DNA from: Collimonas antrihumi
GTDB taxonomy: Bacteria; Pseudomonadota; Gammaproteobacteria; Burkholderiales; Burkholderiaceae_D
Length of the DNA stretch: 64,000 bases
Direction: 5' to 3'
Assembly: GCF_018304965.1 (NCBI RefSeq)
Contig: NZ_JAGQED010000001.1
Coordinates: forward strand, 186,001 to 250,000
This document shows, piece after piece, positions 55,108-64,000 of this stretch (position 1 is the stretch's first letter; the number at the start of each line of letters is the position of its first letter). A program made the translations under genes and the position numbers. Below the pieces are notes generated by a model. The model was given only the letters and a program-made list of their open reading frames with translations. It had not been told where the DNA came from and ran no database searches.

Positions 55108-55227
55108 GTACATTCCTTCGTGAATAAATCGCTGTCAGGCGATTGGTGGTTTGACTTGCTGCTGAAAAAAACAAACTGGAATACAGATTGATAATATTGA
55201 TATTACATTGATAATGCGGATCAATAA

Positions 55228-55242
55228 ATGACCGGTCGTCTC
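55228..55242. promoter_or_regulatory. Candidate TetR operator before nemA
   Basis: ATGACCGGTCGTCTC at 55228-55242 differs at one base from the motif before the TetR gene (55900-55914). The core GACCGGTC is palindromic. It lies 121 bp before nemA. Confidence 0.6.
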
Positions 55243-55291
55243 GAGTTTATTTTAAAAAAAGAATTCAATTCCTCCTGTTGCTTCTGTAACG

Positions 55292-55888
55292 CTACGGCAG
55301 GAAAAAATGATCGAACATCAGATTGACGCAAGCGCGCACCGGCACCGTCGAGCGCTCGATTTTCATGCGTAGCAGGGCGCCTTCCCAAGCATTCCAGAAA
55401 AAATCGGTTAGCTGCTCTGCGCTCAGATCGGTACGCACCGAGCCATCGGCCTGGGCTTTGCGCAGATAGCTGGCGAAGCGTTTGCGCCAACCGCCGACTA
55501 CTTCCTGCAGGGTAAGGCGGCAGAGCTCACTGGATTCCGACATTTCGGCAGCAAAATTGCCCAGCAGGCAGCCGGCCTTCACCTCACACTGCTCGTGGTA
55601 ACTGATGATGCGTTCGTAGGTATAGCGCAGCGCCGCCAGCGGTTGTTCCGGAGCCTCGGCAAAATAGGCCGACCACTTGTCCGCGAAGCCGGTAGCGTAG
55701 AACGAGATGACCTCGGCGCCGAAGTCTTCCTTGCTCTTGAAGTAGTTGTAAAACGAACCCTTGGGCACGCCGGCGGCATCGACGATTTCCTTGATGCCGG
55801 TGCCGTTGTAGCCTTGCTCCGCGAACAGCCTGAGGCCGGTTTCGAGCAAGGTTGCGCGGGTATCGTTGGGGGTGAGGGCTTTATTCAT
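55292..55888 (-). CDS. TetR-family regulator, probably of nemA
   Basis: The 198-residue protein has the N-terminal helix-turn-helix of TetR proteins (LLETGLRLFAEQGYNGTGIKEIVDAAGVPKGSFYNYFKSKEDF) and a ligand domain (CEVKAGCLLGNFAAEMSESSELCR) with a cysteine set that could sense electrophiles, as NemR/AcuR proteins do. It precedes nemA on the same strand, and both have the same operator-like motif, so it probably represses itself and nemA. Confidence 0.92.
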   Translation of the reverse strand: MNKALTPNDTRATLLETGLRLFAEQGYNGTGIKEIVDAAGVPKGSFYNYFKSKEDFGAEVISFYATGFADKWSAYFAEAPEQPLAALRYTYERIISYHEQCEVKAGCLLGNFAAEMSESSELCRLTLQEVVGGWRKRFASYLRKAQADGSVRTDLSAEQLTDFFWNAWEGALLRMKIERSTVPVRACVNLMFDHFFLP

Positions 55889-55899
55889 TCCGCTATTAT

Positions 55900-55914
55900 A
55901 TGACCAGTCGTCTC
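55900..55914. promoter_or_regulatory. Candidate TetR autoregulation operator
   Basis: ATGACCAGTCGTCTC lies 12 bp before the regulator's start codon and matches the nemA-proximal motif in 14 of 15 bases. The core GACYRGTC is a near-palindrome. Confidence 0.6.
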
Positions 55915-56185
55915 AAATTGCTTGACGTTGAATAATAATAATTTATTGATATCTTTTCCGTGCTTCGAAATTATCTCGAAAAGCTGCGGAATGCATCTTC
56001 GCGACCGTTCATTTCACCTATGAACATCCAGCATATTTAATTTGCGGCGGCAGGTAAATGTCGGCTGCATTACTGCTATCATTTGGTTAATGTTCCCATC
56101 AGGAACTATCCGTGCCGCGCTTACTTACCCAGTGTTGCCGCTTTCAGAGAGTTGCATTATTTTTAACGCATTCCGTCAATTTTTC

Positions 56186-57430
56186 ATGCGCAAGCTGTCG
56201 GCTGATCCGATGCTGCGCCACCGCGATTTCCGCCGCTTCTGGCTGACCACCGTCATCGCCAGCTTCGGTGAACAGATCAGCAGCCTGGCGATTCCGCTCA
56301 CCGCAGTACTGCTGCTGCAAGCCACTCCGGCCCAGATGGGCATGCTGATTGCATTGCAGACCTTGCCGTTCGCCTTGTTCTCGCTGCCGGTCGGCGTCTG
56401 GCTGGACCGGCGCAGCAAGTATCCGGTGTTGCTATGGTCGGAATTCCTGTTTGGCGTCGTGCTGGCGGTGATCCCGATAAGCTACTGGCTGGGTTTGTTG
56501 AACATGCATGTGCTGTACGCGGTCGGCTTCCTGATGGGGATCGGCTTTGTCATAGGCGGCAGCGCTTCCCAGGTATTTTTGGCGCAGTTGGTAGGGCGTG
56601 AGCATTTGCTGGATGCGCAGGGCAAGTTTGCCGCTACCGATTCGATGGCGCGCCTGGTCGGGCCGGGCATCGCCGGCATGCTGGTGCAATTGCTGACGGC
56701 GCCGGTAGCGGTGCTGGTCGATGCGCTCGGGTTCATCGGGTCTTGGTGGAATTTGCGGTATCTGCGCAAGCGTGACACCTATCCCGCGCCGTCCGATCGC
56801 CATCCTTTCCGCGAAATGGTGGATGGCATCAAGATGGTGTGGAACCATGAAGTGCTATGGGCGCTGGCTTGGGGGACCGCCTTGTGGCAGGTGCTGTTCA
56901 ATGGTTACCTGGCCTTGCAGATCCTGTTCGCCACTCACCAGCTAGGCATGTCGCCAGGGGTGCTGGGTGCAGCGCAAACGCTGGGCGGCCTGGGAGTGCT
57001 GGTCAGCTCTATATTGCTCAAACCTTTGTCACGGCGATTCGGCAGCGGCCGCACGATCCTGATCGGCCTCGGCGGCACCGGCGCGGCGTGGCTGTTGCTG
57101 GCGACGATCCCGGCAAACCTGTTTGGCTCGCCGCTGCTGAGCGCACTGGCTTACGGCGTGGTGGTGTTCATCTTCGATTGCAGCGCCATGCTGTATTTCA
57201 TGCCTTACCTGGCGCTGCGGCTGAAACTGACGCCGGACGCTTATCACGGCCGCATGGTGTCGACCATGCGTTTCATGACCGTGGCGGCGGCGCCGTTGGG
57301 CGCTTTGTCGGCCGGCTGGATTGCCGAACATCTGGGGGTGCGCAGCGGATTGATTGCTATCGCGGTGGGCGGCAGTTTGCTGACGTTCGGCTTACTGAAG
57401 ACTTCGCCCTTGCGCGATATTCGGGATTGA
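56186..57430 (+). CDS. MFS transporter (MFS_3, EntS-like)
   Basis: From the ATG at 56186 the protein has 414 residues and about twelve membrane spans. Marks are LRHRDFRRFWLTTVIASFGEQIS, the motif-A-like GVWLDRRSKYPVLLWSE, and the second-half RRFGSGRTILIGLG. The MFS_3 branch exports siderophores or drugs; the substrate is unknown. No strong ribosome site is seen before this ATG. The frame is open to 56042, so the start is uncertain. Confidence 0.88.
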   Translation: MRKLSADPMLRHRDFRRFWLTTVIASFGEQISSLAIPLTAVLLLQATPAQMGMLIALQTLPFALFSLPVGVWLDRRSKYPVLLWSEFLFGVVLAVIPISYWLGLLNMHVLYAVGFLMGIGFVIGGSASQVFLAQLVGREHLLDAQGKFAATDSMARLVGPGIAGMLVQLLTAPVAVLVDALGFIGSWWNLRYLRKRDTYPAPSDRHPFREMVDGIKMVWNHEVLWALAWGTALWQVLFNGYLALQILFATHQLGMSPGVLGAAQTLGGLGVLVSSILLKPLSRRFGSGRTILIGLGGTGAAWLLLATIPANLFGSPLLSALAYGVVVFIFDCSAMLYFMPYLALRLKLTPDAYHGRMVSTMRFMTVAAAPLGALSAGWIAEHLGVRSGLIAIAVGGSLLTFGLLKTSPLRDIRD

Positions 57431-57445
57431 AATTCTAGATTGAAG

Positions 57446-57919
57446 TCAGAGCCGATCCGGCACAGCGAGGCCGTCCCGTTCGTCTTCCCAGGCGAGCGAG
57501 ACCAGCTTCCAGCCGTCGTCCATGCGGATCAATTGCAAAGTCTTGACGCCACGGGCTTGAAATGCCTGGCCGTCAAGGATCCCGGATTTTTCGTAAATGC
57601 AATAACGTTGGGCAATGCCGCCGAAGATATCGGTACGGGCCGACACTTCCTGTTCCTGGAACTCGGTCAATCGGCCGCCGCTCAGCAGTAGCCGGCGCGG
57701 TTCGATGAATTCCTGCAGCGTGTAGATTTCGCGGTCGGCGCCGTTGCACTTGATGATCAGGCCTTGCGGAATGAACATGCGATGGATGGCGTCGACATCC
57801 GGCTTGATGCCGTTCTTGTTGGTGAAGACGGAAAAAAAAGCCCGCGTCAGCGCGTCGATTTCGACTTCGGCTGTGGTGGACAGGGGCGACGTGCTTACAG
57901 TATGGGTAGGTGTGCGCAT
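57446..57919 (-). CDS. NTF2-like/SnoaL-like protein, unknown
   Basis: The 157-residue protein has the length and pattern of the NTF2-like fold: VEIDALTRAFFSVFTNKNG at the start, HRMFIPQGLIIKCNG, then VKTLQLIRMDDGWKLVSLAWEDER at the end. Cytosolic; no signal. Function is unknown. It is convergent with the MFS gene (15 bp gap). Confidence 0.82.
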   Translation of the reverse strand: MRTPTHTVSTSPLSTTAEVEIDALTRAFFSVFTNKNGIKPDVDAIHRMFIPQGLIIKCNGADREIYTLQEFIEPRRLLLSGGRLTEFQEQEVSARTDIFGGIAQRYCIYEKSGILDGQAFQARGVKTLQLIRMDDGWKLVSLAWEDERDGLAVPDRL

Positions 57920-57975
57920 ATGATTGCCAGGTGGCGATGTTGAAGACTAAGTGTATTAGTTTTGTACTGCCGTAT

Positions 57976-58902
57976 TTATATTTTTTGCTTTAGCGCTCTC
58001 TTCAAGTATTTGGACAGCGTTAAAGCATGGTCATGCAAGAGGGCCTCGAATTCCTCGACAAGTGCGGAGGATGGCCGGTGATCCGGCCTGATGAGGCTAA
58101 CGATAAACGGTATGGACTCGGAGAAGCGCCGTAATTGAAGACCGCGGCCCGCTTCGTCCATCGCTGTCAAGGGATTTACGATAGCCAGCCCTAAACCTTG
58201 CCGGACCATTGAGCATACAGACGCGGCACTCGCCGTTTCAATCGCTATACGACGATCTACACCGCTACGCTCGAAGACGTTGTCCAGCTGGCGCCGATAA
58301 GTGTCAAAGACAGACAAATTGACGAACGACTCTCCCGAAAAGTCCTGTGGTGTTAGCGTTGTCTTGGCCAATAGCGGATGTCCGTCTGGCAGGACGCATA
58401 CCATATCCTCGGAAAACAAGAGCGATCGCCGGGTGGCTTGCGGCGTGACGGGAGTTTCGGTAAGGCCAATGTCATGACGCTGTGATGTCAGCCATTCCTC
58501 CAGCAACGGCGATTCCTGCGGCGTGATACTCAGACTGACAGCCGGGAATCGTTCCAGAAAACGACGGCACACCGAGGGTAGCAGCGTCTGTGAAAATGTA
58601 GGAAGACAAATAATAGATAGCTGCCCCTGTTTGAACTGCCTTATCGAAGAGGCGAGAGTAACTACACGTTCCAGGCCCAGGTATGAACGTTTCACTTCCT
58701 CAAAAAGCAATATGGCCGGCACGGTCGGCACTAGCCGACCGCGTACACGGTCGAACAAATTCATGTGAACCAGTGATTCAAAGCGGGCCAGATCCCTGCT
58801 GACGGTCGGTTGCGACGTGCGCAGCAAGGCTGCTGCCTCAGTCACACTGCCGGTGGTCATTACAGCTCGGAACACCTCAATATGCCTGAGTGAAATGGAC
58901 AT
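57976..58902 (-). CDS. lysR: LysR-family activator of lysA
   Basis: From the ATG at 58902 the protein has 308 residues, with a LysR winged helix (IEVFRAVMTTGSVTEAAALLRTSQPTVSRDLARFE) and an effector domain (LSIICLPTFSQTLLPSVCRRFL). It is divergent from lysA with 138 bp between starts, the arrangement of the enterobacterial LysR-lysA pair. There LysR activates lysA when diaminopimelate accumulates and lysine is low. Confidence 0.9.
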   Translation of the reverse strand: MSISLRHIEVFRAVMTTGSVTEAAALLRTSQPTVSRDLARFESLVHMNLFDRVRGRLVPTVPAILLFEEVKRSYLGLERVVTLASSIRQFKQGQLSIICLPTFSQTLLPSVCRRFLERFPAVSLSITPQESPLLEEWLTSQRHDIGLTETPVTPQATRRSLLFSEDMVCVLPDGHPLLAKTTLTPQDFSGESFVNLSVFDTYRRQLDNVFERSGVDRRIAIETASAASVCSMVRQGLGLAIVNPLTAMDEAGRGLQLRRFSESIPFIVSLIRPDHRPSSALVEEFEALLHDHALTLSKYLKRALKQKI

Positions 58903-59040
58903 CGTTAGCAAATCCGAAAAATGTTAATCCATATCATATATGAATGGACTCCATAAAAATTGATATTTTATTGAATTCATTTTTTAACAGATCATTAAAC
59001 CTGATTCCTTCCCGATTCCTTCTTGAACTGGTCACTACGT

Positions 59041-60282
59041 ATGAATACAATTTCCCCGGATATGATGGCCGATCTCGCTCGGAGCTACGGAACGCCGTTA
59101 TGGATCTATGACTCAAAAGCCATCGAGAACCAAGTGAAAAAACTGCGAGCCTTCGATGTGATTCGCTTCGCTCAGAAAGCCTGCTCAAATACTCACATAC
59201 TAAAATTGTTGCGTGAACAGGGGGTGACTGTTGATGCGGTTTCACTGGGAGAGATTGAACGCGCATTACGCGCGGGGTTTAGCCGACAAGGGACGCCGGC
59301 GGGATTGATTTTTACCGCAGATGTAATAGATGCTCCCACCCTGGCAAAGGTCACAGAACTGGATATTGAGGTCAATGCCGGCTCGATCGACATGCTGGAA
59401 CAGCTTGGGGCAGTTAAACCGGGTCACCGAGTCTGGCTGCGGGTCAATCCAGGTTTCGGCCACGGCCACAGCCACAAGACTAATACCGGCGGAGAAAACA
59501 GCAAGCATGGCATATGGCACGCTGATCTGCCCCAAGCGCTGGCGGTGATCGGGAAGCACAGCCTGCACTTGGTCGGGTTGCATATGCATATCGGTTCCGG
59601 GGTCGATTACGATCACTTGGAAAGGGTGTGCGCCACAATGACCGCGTTGGTGAAACAGCTCGGCCATGACATTGAAGCGATTTCAACCGGCGGCGGTCTT
59701 TGCATTCCCTATCGTGAGAATGCTGTGGCTGTCGATACCAATCATTACTTTGGTGTATGGGACGCGGCGCGCAAAGATATGGAGCAATATCTCGGCCATC
59801 CGCTTCGACTCGAGATTGAGCCAGGTCGTTTTCTGGTCGCTGAAGCTGGAATACTATTGTCAGAGGTGCGCGCGGTAAAGAACAGTGGGGCCAATCACTT
59901 CGTGCTGGTTGACGCCGGTTTCAACGACCTTATGCGTCCATCCATGTATGGCAGCTACCATCGCATATCGGTGATTCACAATAGCGAAACGTCGTCTGAT
60001 GCGATAAGGCCACGCCCTACGGTGGTCGCCGGCCCACTTTGTGAATCCGGCGACGTGTTCACTCAGCATGAAGGTGGAATTGTCGAGCCGCGCATGATGC
60101 CTGGAGCTCGAGTCGGCGACTATCTGGTGTTTCATGACACGGGCGCATACGGTGCATCCATGTCATCGAACTACAACAGCCGGCCGCTATTGGCCGAAGT
60201 GCTGATCGACGACAACGCACATCGCCTCATTCGACGACGACAATCCATTTCAGAGCTGATTGCACTGGAGACCGGTTTGTGA
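59041..60282 (+). CDS. lysA: diaminopimelate decarboxylase LysA
   Basis: From the ATG at 59041 the protein has 413 residues. It is a fold-III PLP enzyme that makes lysine from meso-diaminopimelate. The PLP Lys is in RFAQKACSN, with VDAVSLGEIERAL, HMHIGSGVDYDH, ISTGGGLCIPY, LEIEPGRFLVAEAG and AGPLCESGDVFTQHEGG. The wording is very close to the E. coli enzyme, unlike the longer-known betaproteobacterial lysA near cyaY. Together with the divergent lysR this suggests acquisition from a gammaproteobacterium (inference). Confidence 0.95.
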   Translation: MNTISPDMMADLARSYGTPLWIYDSKAIENQVKKLRAFDVIRFAQKACSNTHILKLLREQGVTVDAVSLGEIERALRAGFSRQGTPAGLIFTADVIDAPTLAKVTELDIEVNAGSIDMLEQLGAVKPGHRVWLRVNPGFGHGHSHKTNTGGENSKHGIWHADLPQALAVIGKHSLHLVGLHMHIGSGVDYDHLERVCATMTALVKQLGHDIEAISTGGGLCIPYRENAVAVDTNHYFGVWDAARKDMEQYLGHPLRLEIEPGRFLVAEAGILLSEVRAVKNSGANHFVLVDAGFNDLMRPSMYGSYHRISVIHNSETSSDAIRPRPTVVAGPLCESGDVFTQHEGGIVEPRMMPGARVGDYLVFHDTGAYGASMSSNYNSRPLLAEVLIDDNAHRLIRRRQSISELIALETGL

Positions 60283-60304
60283 AGTTGCGTAAGCAGCATC
60301 TTCG

Positions 60305-60348
60305 AAAATGGCGATGCGACACCAGTCACACCGCCACACCGCCATTTT
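60305..60348 (+). terminator. Possible terminator after lysA
   Basis: AAAATGGCG (60305-60313) and CGCCATTTT (60340-60348) form a 9-bp stem around a 26-base loop, followed by T and A residues. It lies 22 bp after lysA and 13 bp before the convergent efflux gene. The long loop makes it a weak candidate. Confidence 0.4.
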
Positions 60349-60361
60349 TAAAATTGCTTGG

Positions 60362-61813
60362 TTACTTAGCCAGAGCCAAGGCGCTGTTACTGGCGGCAGC
60401 TTCATTCCAGCCGCCACCCAGCGCACGAATCAAGCCAACCGACGCCACTGCACGCTGGCCAACGGTCTGGCTTTTCGCACGTTGCGCGGAAAGACTTGAG
60501 CGTTGCGCGTCGATCACCTCAAAATAGCTGGTAGAGCCATTCCGATAGCGCGAATCGGCGAGGCGGGCTGCCAGTTGTGCCGACTTCACCGCATCTTCCT
60601 GAAAACGGATCTGATTATCCAGAGTGCGCAAGGCGCTCAGGTTATCTTCCACGTCCTGGAAGCCGACCAGCACCTGCTGCCGGTAATTGGCCACCACCGA
60701 TTCATAGTTGGCATCTGCCTTTGCCAGGTTGGCCTTGTTGCGGCCACCGTCCAGCAAGGGCATATTGAGCACGGAGCCGACCACCGGTCCCAGCAGCCAG
60801 CTGCGGCTGGACCACTGGAACAGGTTGTGCAGCGCGTCCGACGCGAAGCCGCCGGAAGCCGTCAGCACCAGGCTCGGAAAGAAACCGGCTTTGGCCACGC
60901 CGATACGGGCGCTGGCGGCGGCCAGCTGGCGCTGCGCCTGGGCGATGTCCGGGCGCCGTTCCAGCAGATCGGAGGGTAGGCCTGGCGGCACGCTGACCGT
61001 TACCGGCTGCAGCGGCGCGGTGACCAGCGTGAACTGGGCCGGGGCCTTGCCGAGCAGGATTGCCAGCGCATGATCGCGCTGAGCGCGGCTGCGGCTGACA
61101 CCTTCCTGTTCCGCTTGGGTCACCGACAGTTCGGTCTGCGCCTGCGCCACATCCAGCTCGCTGGTGTCGCCGGCATCATAGCGATGCTGCACCAGTCGCA
61201 TGTTTTCCTGACGCAGCTTGATGGTTTGCTGCAGCACGTCGAGTTCCGAATCGAGCGAGCGGATCGCAAAATACTGCTGGGCGACATCGGCCTGCAGCGC
61301 CAGCAACACCGAACGGTAAGCCGCTTCCTGTCCTTCAACATCAAGGCGGGCGGCGCGGCTGCTGTCCGACAGACGGCCGAACAGGTCGACCTCATAGGAG
61401 GCGCCCAGCTGCGCCTGCCATTGGGTGGACGTGGCGCTGGCCGTGCCCTGGCGGGTCGGGCCGAAGGCGGCGCCCAGCTGGAACGCGCGGTCGGCATCGG
61501 CCAGGCCGGCGGTGGCGCGCGCTTCCTTGACGCGCGCCAATGCCATTGCCAGGGTCGGGCTGGATTGTGTGGCTTCACCGATCAGCCGGTTCAGCTCGGT
61601 ATCGCCGAACACCGTCCACCAGGCGCCGCGATCGGCGCCATCGGCCGGCTGCGCGACTTTCCAGCTGCCATCCAGATTGGCGGCTTCCCGATATTGCGTC
61701 GGCAGATCAACCGCAATTTTTTCCGGCGGTTTGGTGGTGGAGCAACCGGCCAGCACCAGTGCGGCAACGAGCGTGCTGAGTTTCAGATTAAGGTCGAGAC
61801 TAAGCGTTTTCAT
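60362..61813 (-). CDS. outer-membrane efflux channel lipoprotein (OprM/NodT family)
   Basis: The 483-residue protein has a lipoprotein signal with lipobox LVLAGCS (Cys about residue 24) and two OEP repeats: SYEVDLFGRLSDSSRAARLD and RRPDIAQAQRQLAAASARIGVAKAGFFPSL. It forms the trimeric channel of an RND tripartite pump. It starts 2 bp after the RND gene stop on the same strand, so the two are one operon. Confidence 0.94.
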   Translation of the reverse strand: MKTLSLDLNLKLSTLVAALVLAGCSTTKPPEKIAVDLPTQYREAANLDGSWKVAQPADGADRGAWWTVFGDTELNRLIGEATQSSPTLAMALARVKEARATAGLADADRAFQLGAAFGPTRQGTASATSTQWQAQLGASYEVDLFGRLSDSSRAARLDVEGQEAAYRSVLLALQADVAQQYFAIRSLDSELDVLQQTIKLRQENMRLVQHRYDAGDTSELDVAQAQTELSVTQAEQEGVSRSRAQRDHALAILLGKAPAQFTLVTAPLQPVTVSVPPGLPSDLLERRPDIAQAQRQLAAASARIGVAKAGFFPSLVLTASGGFASDALHNLFQWSSRSWLLGPVVGSVLNMPLLDGGRNKANLAKADANYESVVANYRQQVLVGFQDVEDNLSALRTLDNQIRFQEDAVKSAQLAARLADSRYRNGSTSYFEVIDAQRSSLSAQRAKSQTVGQRAVASVGLIRALGGGWNEAAASNSALALAK

Positions 61814-61815
61814 AT

Positions 61816-64000
61816 TCAGATTCCTTCGATGTGCGCCACTGTTGCAACGGCTGGCGCTGCCGGGCCATGCGCTGTCGGCGTCGGGGCTGCATGTTGTTCG
61901 GCTATCGGTTTTGAACCGGTAAAGCGCGATGCCAGGGTGCGCAGCAAAACGTAAAAGATCGGTGTCAGGAACAGCCCGAAAGCGGTCACGCCAATCATGC
62001 CGGAGAACACCGCAACTCCCATTGCATGACGCATTTCAGCGCCGGCGCCGGTCGACAGGATCAGCGGGATGACGCCGGCGATGAAGGCGATCGACGTCAT
62101 CAGGATAGGGCGCAAACGCAAGTGAGCAGCTTCGATTGCAGCGGCGTAGATGGAACGCCCTTGCGATTCCAGCTCATGCGCAAACTCCACAATCAGGATC
62201 GCGTTCTTACACGCCAGGCCGACCAGTACGATCAGGCTGATCTGGGTGAAGATGTTGTCGTCACCTCTAGTCAGCCAGACGCCGAAGATTGCAGACAAGA
62301 TTCCCATAGGTACGATCAGCAACACTGCCAACGGCAAGGTCAGGCTCTCGTATTGCGCCGCCAGCACGAAGAACACCAGCAATATCGACAACGGCAGGAT
62401 GATGAACAGCGTATCGCCGGCGATCTTGTCCTGGTAAGTGATTTCGGTCCATTCGTAGCTGATGCCGCGTGGCAGCGTCTCGGCGGCGATGCGTTCTACC
62501 GCAGCCTGAGCCTGGCCGGTGCTGTAGCCAGGCGCGGGTCCACCGTTGACATCGGCCGAGGGGAAGGCGTTATAGCGTATCGCCTGGTCGGGGCCGTAGC
62601 TTTGCGTCATTTTCAACAAGGACGACAACGGCACCATCTCGCCGCGGTCGTTGCGCGCTTTCAGCAAGCCGATGTCTTCGGCATGGGCACGGAACGGCGC
62701 ATCAGCCTGGACCCGTACCTGGAAGGTGCGGCCGAACTTGTTGAAATCGTTCACGTACAGCGATCCCAGGTAGATTTGCAAGGTGTCGAATACCGCCGGG
62801 ATCGATACCCCCAACTGCTGGGCGCGAACCCGGTCGACATCGGCGTACAGCTGCGGCACGTTGATCTGGAAACTGGAGAACATGCCAGCCAGCTCCGGCG
62901 CTTTTTGCGCTTTCGCCATGAATGCCTGCAAACCGTCACTCAACGCCTGGTTGCCAAGCGCAGCGCGATCTTCGATCTGCAGCTTGAAGCCGCCGATCGT
63001 ACCTAATCCCTGCACCGGTGGTGGCGGGAAGACGGCGATGAACGCACCTTGGATAGCCGCGAACTTTTGATTCAGCTGCTGTGCAATCGCAATCCCGCTC
63101 TGGTCGGCGCCACGGCGCTCGTCAAACGGTTTGAGTGTGGTGAAAACGATGCCGGAGTTAGGACTGTTGACGAAGCCGTTGATCGACAGGCCAGGGAAGG
63201 CCACGGCGGATTCCACACCAGGTTGTTTCAGCGCGATTTCGGACATCTTGCGCATCACGTCTTCGGTACGGTCCAGCGATGCGGCGTCAGGTAATTGCGC
63301 AAAACCCACCAGGTATTGTTTGTCCTGGGCCGGGATGAAGCCGTTCGGCACGGTATGGAACAGCAGCACGGTAACGCCGATCAATACCGCATACACTGCC
63401 AGCGCGGCAGATTTTCGTTTCAGGATGCCGGTCACGCCACCGCTGTAGGAGTCCGACGCACGATGAAAGACCCGGTTGAACACGGCAAAGAAGCCGCCGA
63501 AGAAGCGATCGATCAGGCGTTGGAATGCATCCTTCTTGGCACCGTGGCCTTTCAGCAGCAGGGCTGCCAGCGCCGGCGACAAGGTCAGCGAATTGAATGC
63601 GGAAATCACGGTCGAAATCGCAATCGTCAAGGCGAACTGCTTGAAGAACTGGCCGGTCAGGCCGCTGACGAAAGCCAGTGGAATAAACACGGCGCACAAG
63701 GTGAGGGCAATCGCCACGATAGGCCCGGAGACTTCGCGCATGGCTTTATAGGTGGCTTCCTTGGCGGATAAGCCGTTTTCGATATTGCGCTCGACGTTCT
63801 CCACCACCACGATGGCGTCATCGACCACGATCCCGATGGCTAGCACCAGCCCGAACAAGCTCAAGGCGTTGATCGAAAATCCCAGGCCCATCATTACCGC
63901 AAAGGTGCCGATCACCGATACCGGCACTGCCAGCAACGGGATGATCGAAGCGCGCCATGTTTGCAGGAAAATGATCACCACGATCACCACCAGCAGAATC
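61816..64000 (-). CDS. RND multidrug efflux pump inner-membrane protein (HAE1), N-terminal part missing
   Basis: The frame runs off the right edge; 727 codons of the usual about 1050 are present. It is the C-terminal two thirds of a MexF/OqxB-like drug-proton antiporter: the proton-relay Asp pair in GIVVDDAIVVVENVERN, the RND segment GFIPAQDKQYLVGFAQLPD, the periplasmic-domain PVQGLGTIGGFKLQIEDR, the relay Lys in VGLACKNAILIVEFA, and the signature RPILMTSIAFIAGVIPL. It ends 2 bp before the channel gene. The membrane-fusion gene is expected just beyond the window. Confidence 0.95.
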   Translation of the reverse strand, partial: ILLVVIVVIIFLQTWRASIIPLLAVPVSVIGTFAVMMGLGFSINALSLFGLVLAIGIVVDDAIVVVENVERNIENGLSAKEATYKAMREVSGPIVAIALTLCAVFIPLAFVSGLTGQFFKQFALTIAISTVISAFNSLTLSPALAALLLKGHGAKKDAFQRLIDRFFGGFFAVFNRVFHRASDSYSGGVTGILKRKSAALAVYAVLIGVTVLLFHTVPNGFIPAQDKQYLVGFAQLPDAASLDRTEDVMRKMSEIALKQPGVESAVAFPGLSINGFVNSPNSGIVFTTLKPFDERRGADQSGIAIAQQLNQKFAAIQGAFIAVFPPPPVQGLGTIGGFKLQIEDRAALGNQALSDGLQAFMAKAQKAPELAGMFSSFQINVPQLYADVDRVRAQQLGVSIPAVFDTLQIYLGSLYVNDFNKFGRTFQVRVQADAPFRAHAEDIGLLKARNDRGEMVPLSSLLKMTQSYGPDQAIRYNAFPSADVNGGPAPGYSTGQAQAAVERIAAETLPRGISYEWTEITYQDKIAGDTLFIILPLSILLVFFVLAAQYESLTLPLAVLLIVPMGILSAIFGVWLTRGDDNIFTQISLIVLVGLACKNAILIVEFAHELESQGRSIYAAAIEAAHLRLRPILMTSIAFIAGVIPLILSTGAGAEMRHAMGVAVFSGMIGVTAFGLFLTPIFYVLLRTLASRFTGSKPIAEQHAAPTPTAHGPAAPAVATVAHIEGI

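Overview
The window reads as a chromosomal segment of a Gram-negative betaproteobacterium, most likely Burkholderiales/Oxalobacteraceae (a chitin-using genus such as Collimonas would fit). The basis is the moderately high GC, the Burkholderiales-type porin, the PQQ-alcohol oxidation block, the imuA-imuB-dnaE2 cassette, and an N-acetylglucosamine uptake and catabolism block. This is inference from gene content; there is no rRNA marker, and I see no tRNA, rRNA or CRISPR array.

Layout. 1-13.4 kb: periplasmic alcohol oxidation. A PQQ alcohol dehydrogenase (cut by the left edge) carries the extra Asp that marks lanthanide-dependent enzymes. It is followed by acetyl-CoA synthetase, pqqABCDE (with a 24-codon pqqA), a proline-iminopeptidase-like gene, an AcoR-type sigma-54 activator, a cytochrome c-550 (PedF) behind a consensus -24/-12 promoter, a XoxJ/MxaJ-like binding protein and a TonB receptor. 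Together these would oxidise an alcohol in the periplasm, pass electrons to cytochrome c, and activate the resulting acetate. 13.3-17.2 kb: small accessory genes (a membrane protein with a ribbon-helix-helix-like domain, OsmC, RarD, a HAD hydrolase) and a 177-bp MITE-like element. 17.2-22.7 kb: the SOS mutasome imuA-imuB-dnaE2 behind a LexA box, then a HigBA-like toxin-antitoxin pair. 23.5-27.2 kb: a polar amino-acid ABC importer, an SDR oxidoreductase and a DUF3303 protein.

27.2-33.4 kb: a magnesium region with an isolated MgtC C-terminal-domain protein, three small ORFs (one a 50-aa single-span membrane protein), an MgtA/B P-type ATPase and a porin. 33.4-46.5 kb: an amino-sugar block. ABC binding protein and permeases, ATPase, N-acetylglucosamine kinase, NagA and a NagB-II type deaminase lie on the minus strand, interrupted by a complete IS4-family element with 18-bp ends and a 9-bp target duplication. 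Divergent from it is a three-gene operon of an orphan sugar-binding protein, an OmpR-type response regulator and a histidine kinase. The shared intergenic region holds 10-bp-phased TTACR repeats that look like response-regulator sites.

46.6-64 kb: LysR regulators, a Fur-box-controlled FecA-like receptor, glutaryl-CoA dehydrogenase, a sulfite dehydrogenase SorAB pair, a NemA-like ene-reductase with its TetR regulator (matching operator-like motifs at both genes), an MFS exporter, a lysR-lysA pair of enterobacterial type, and an RND efflux pump with its OprM-type channel, cut by the right edge.
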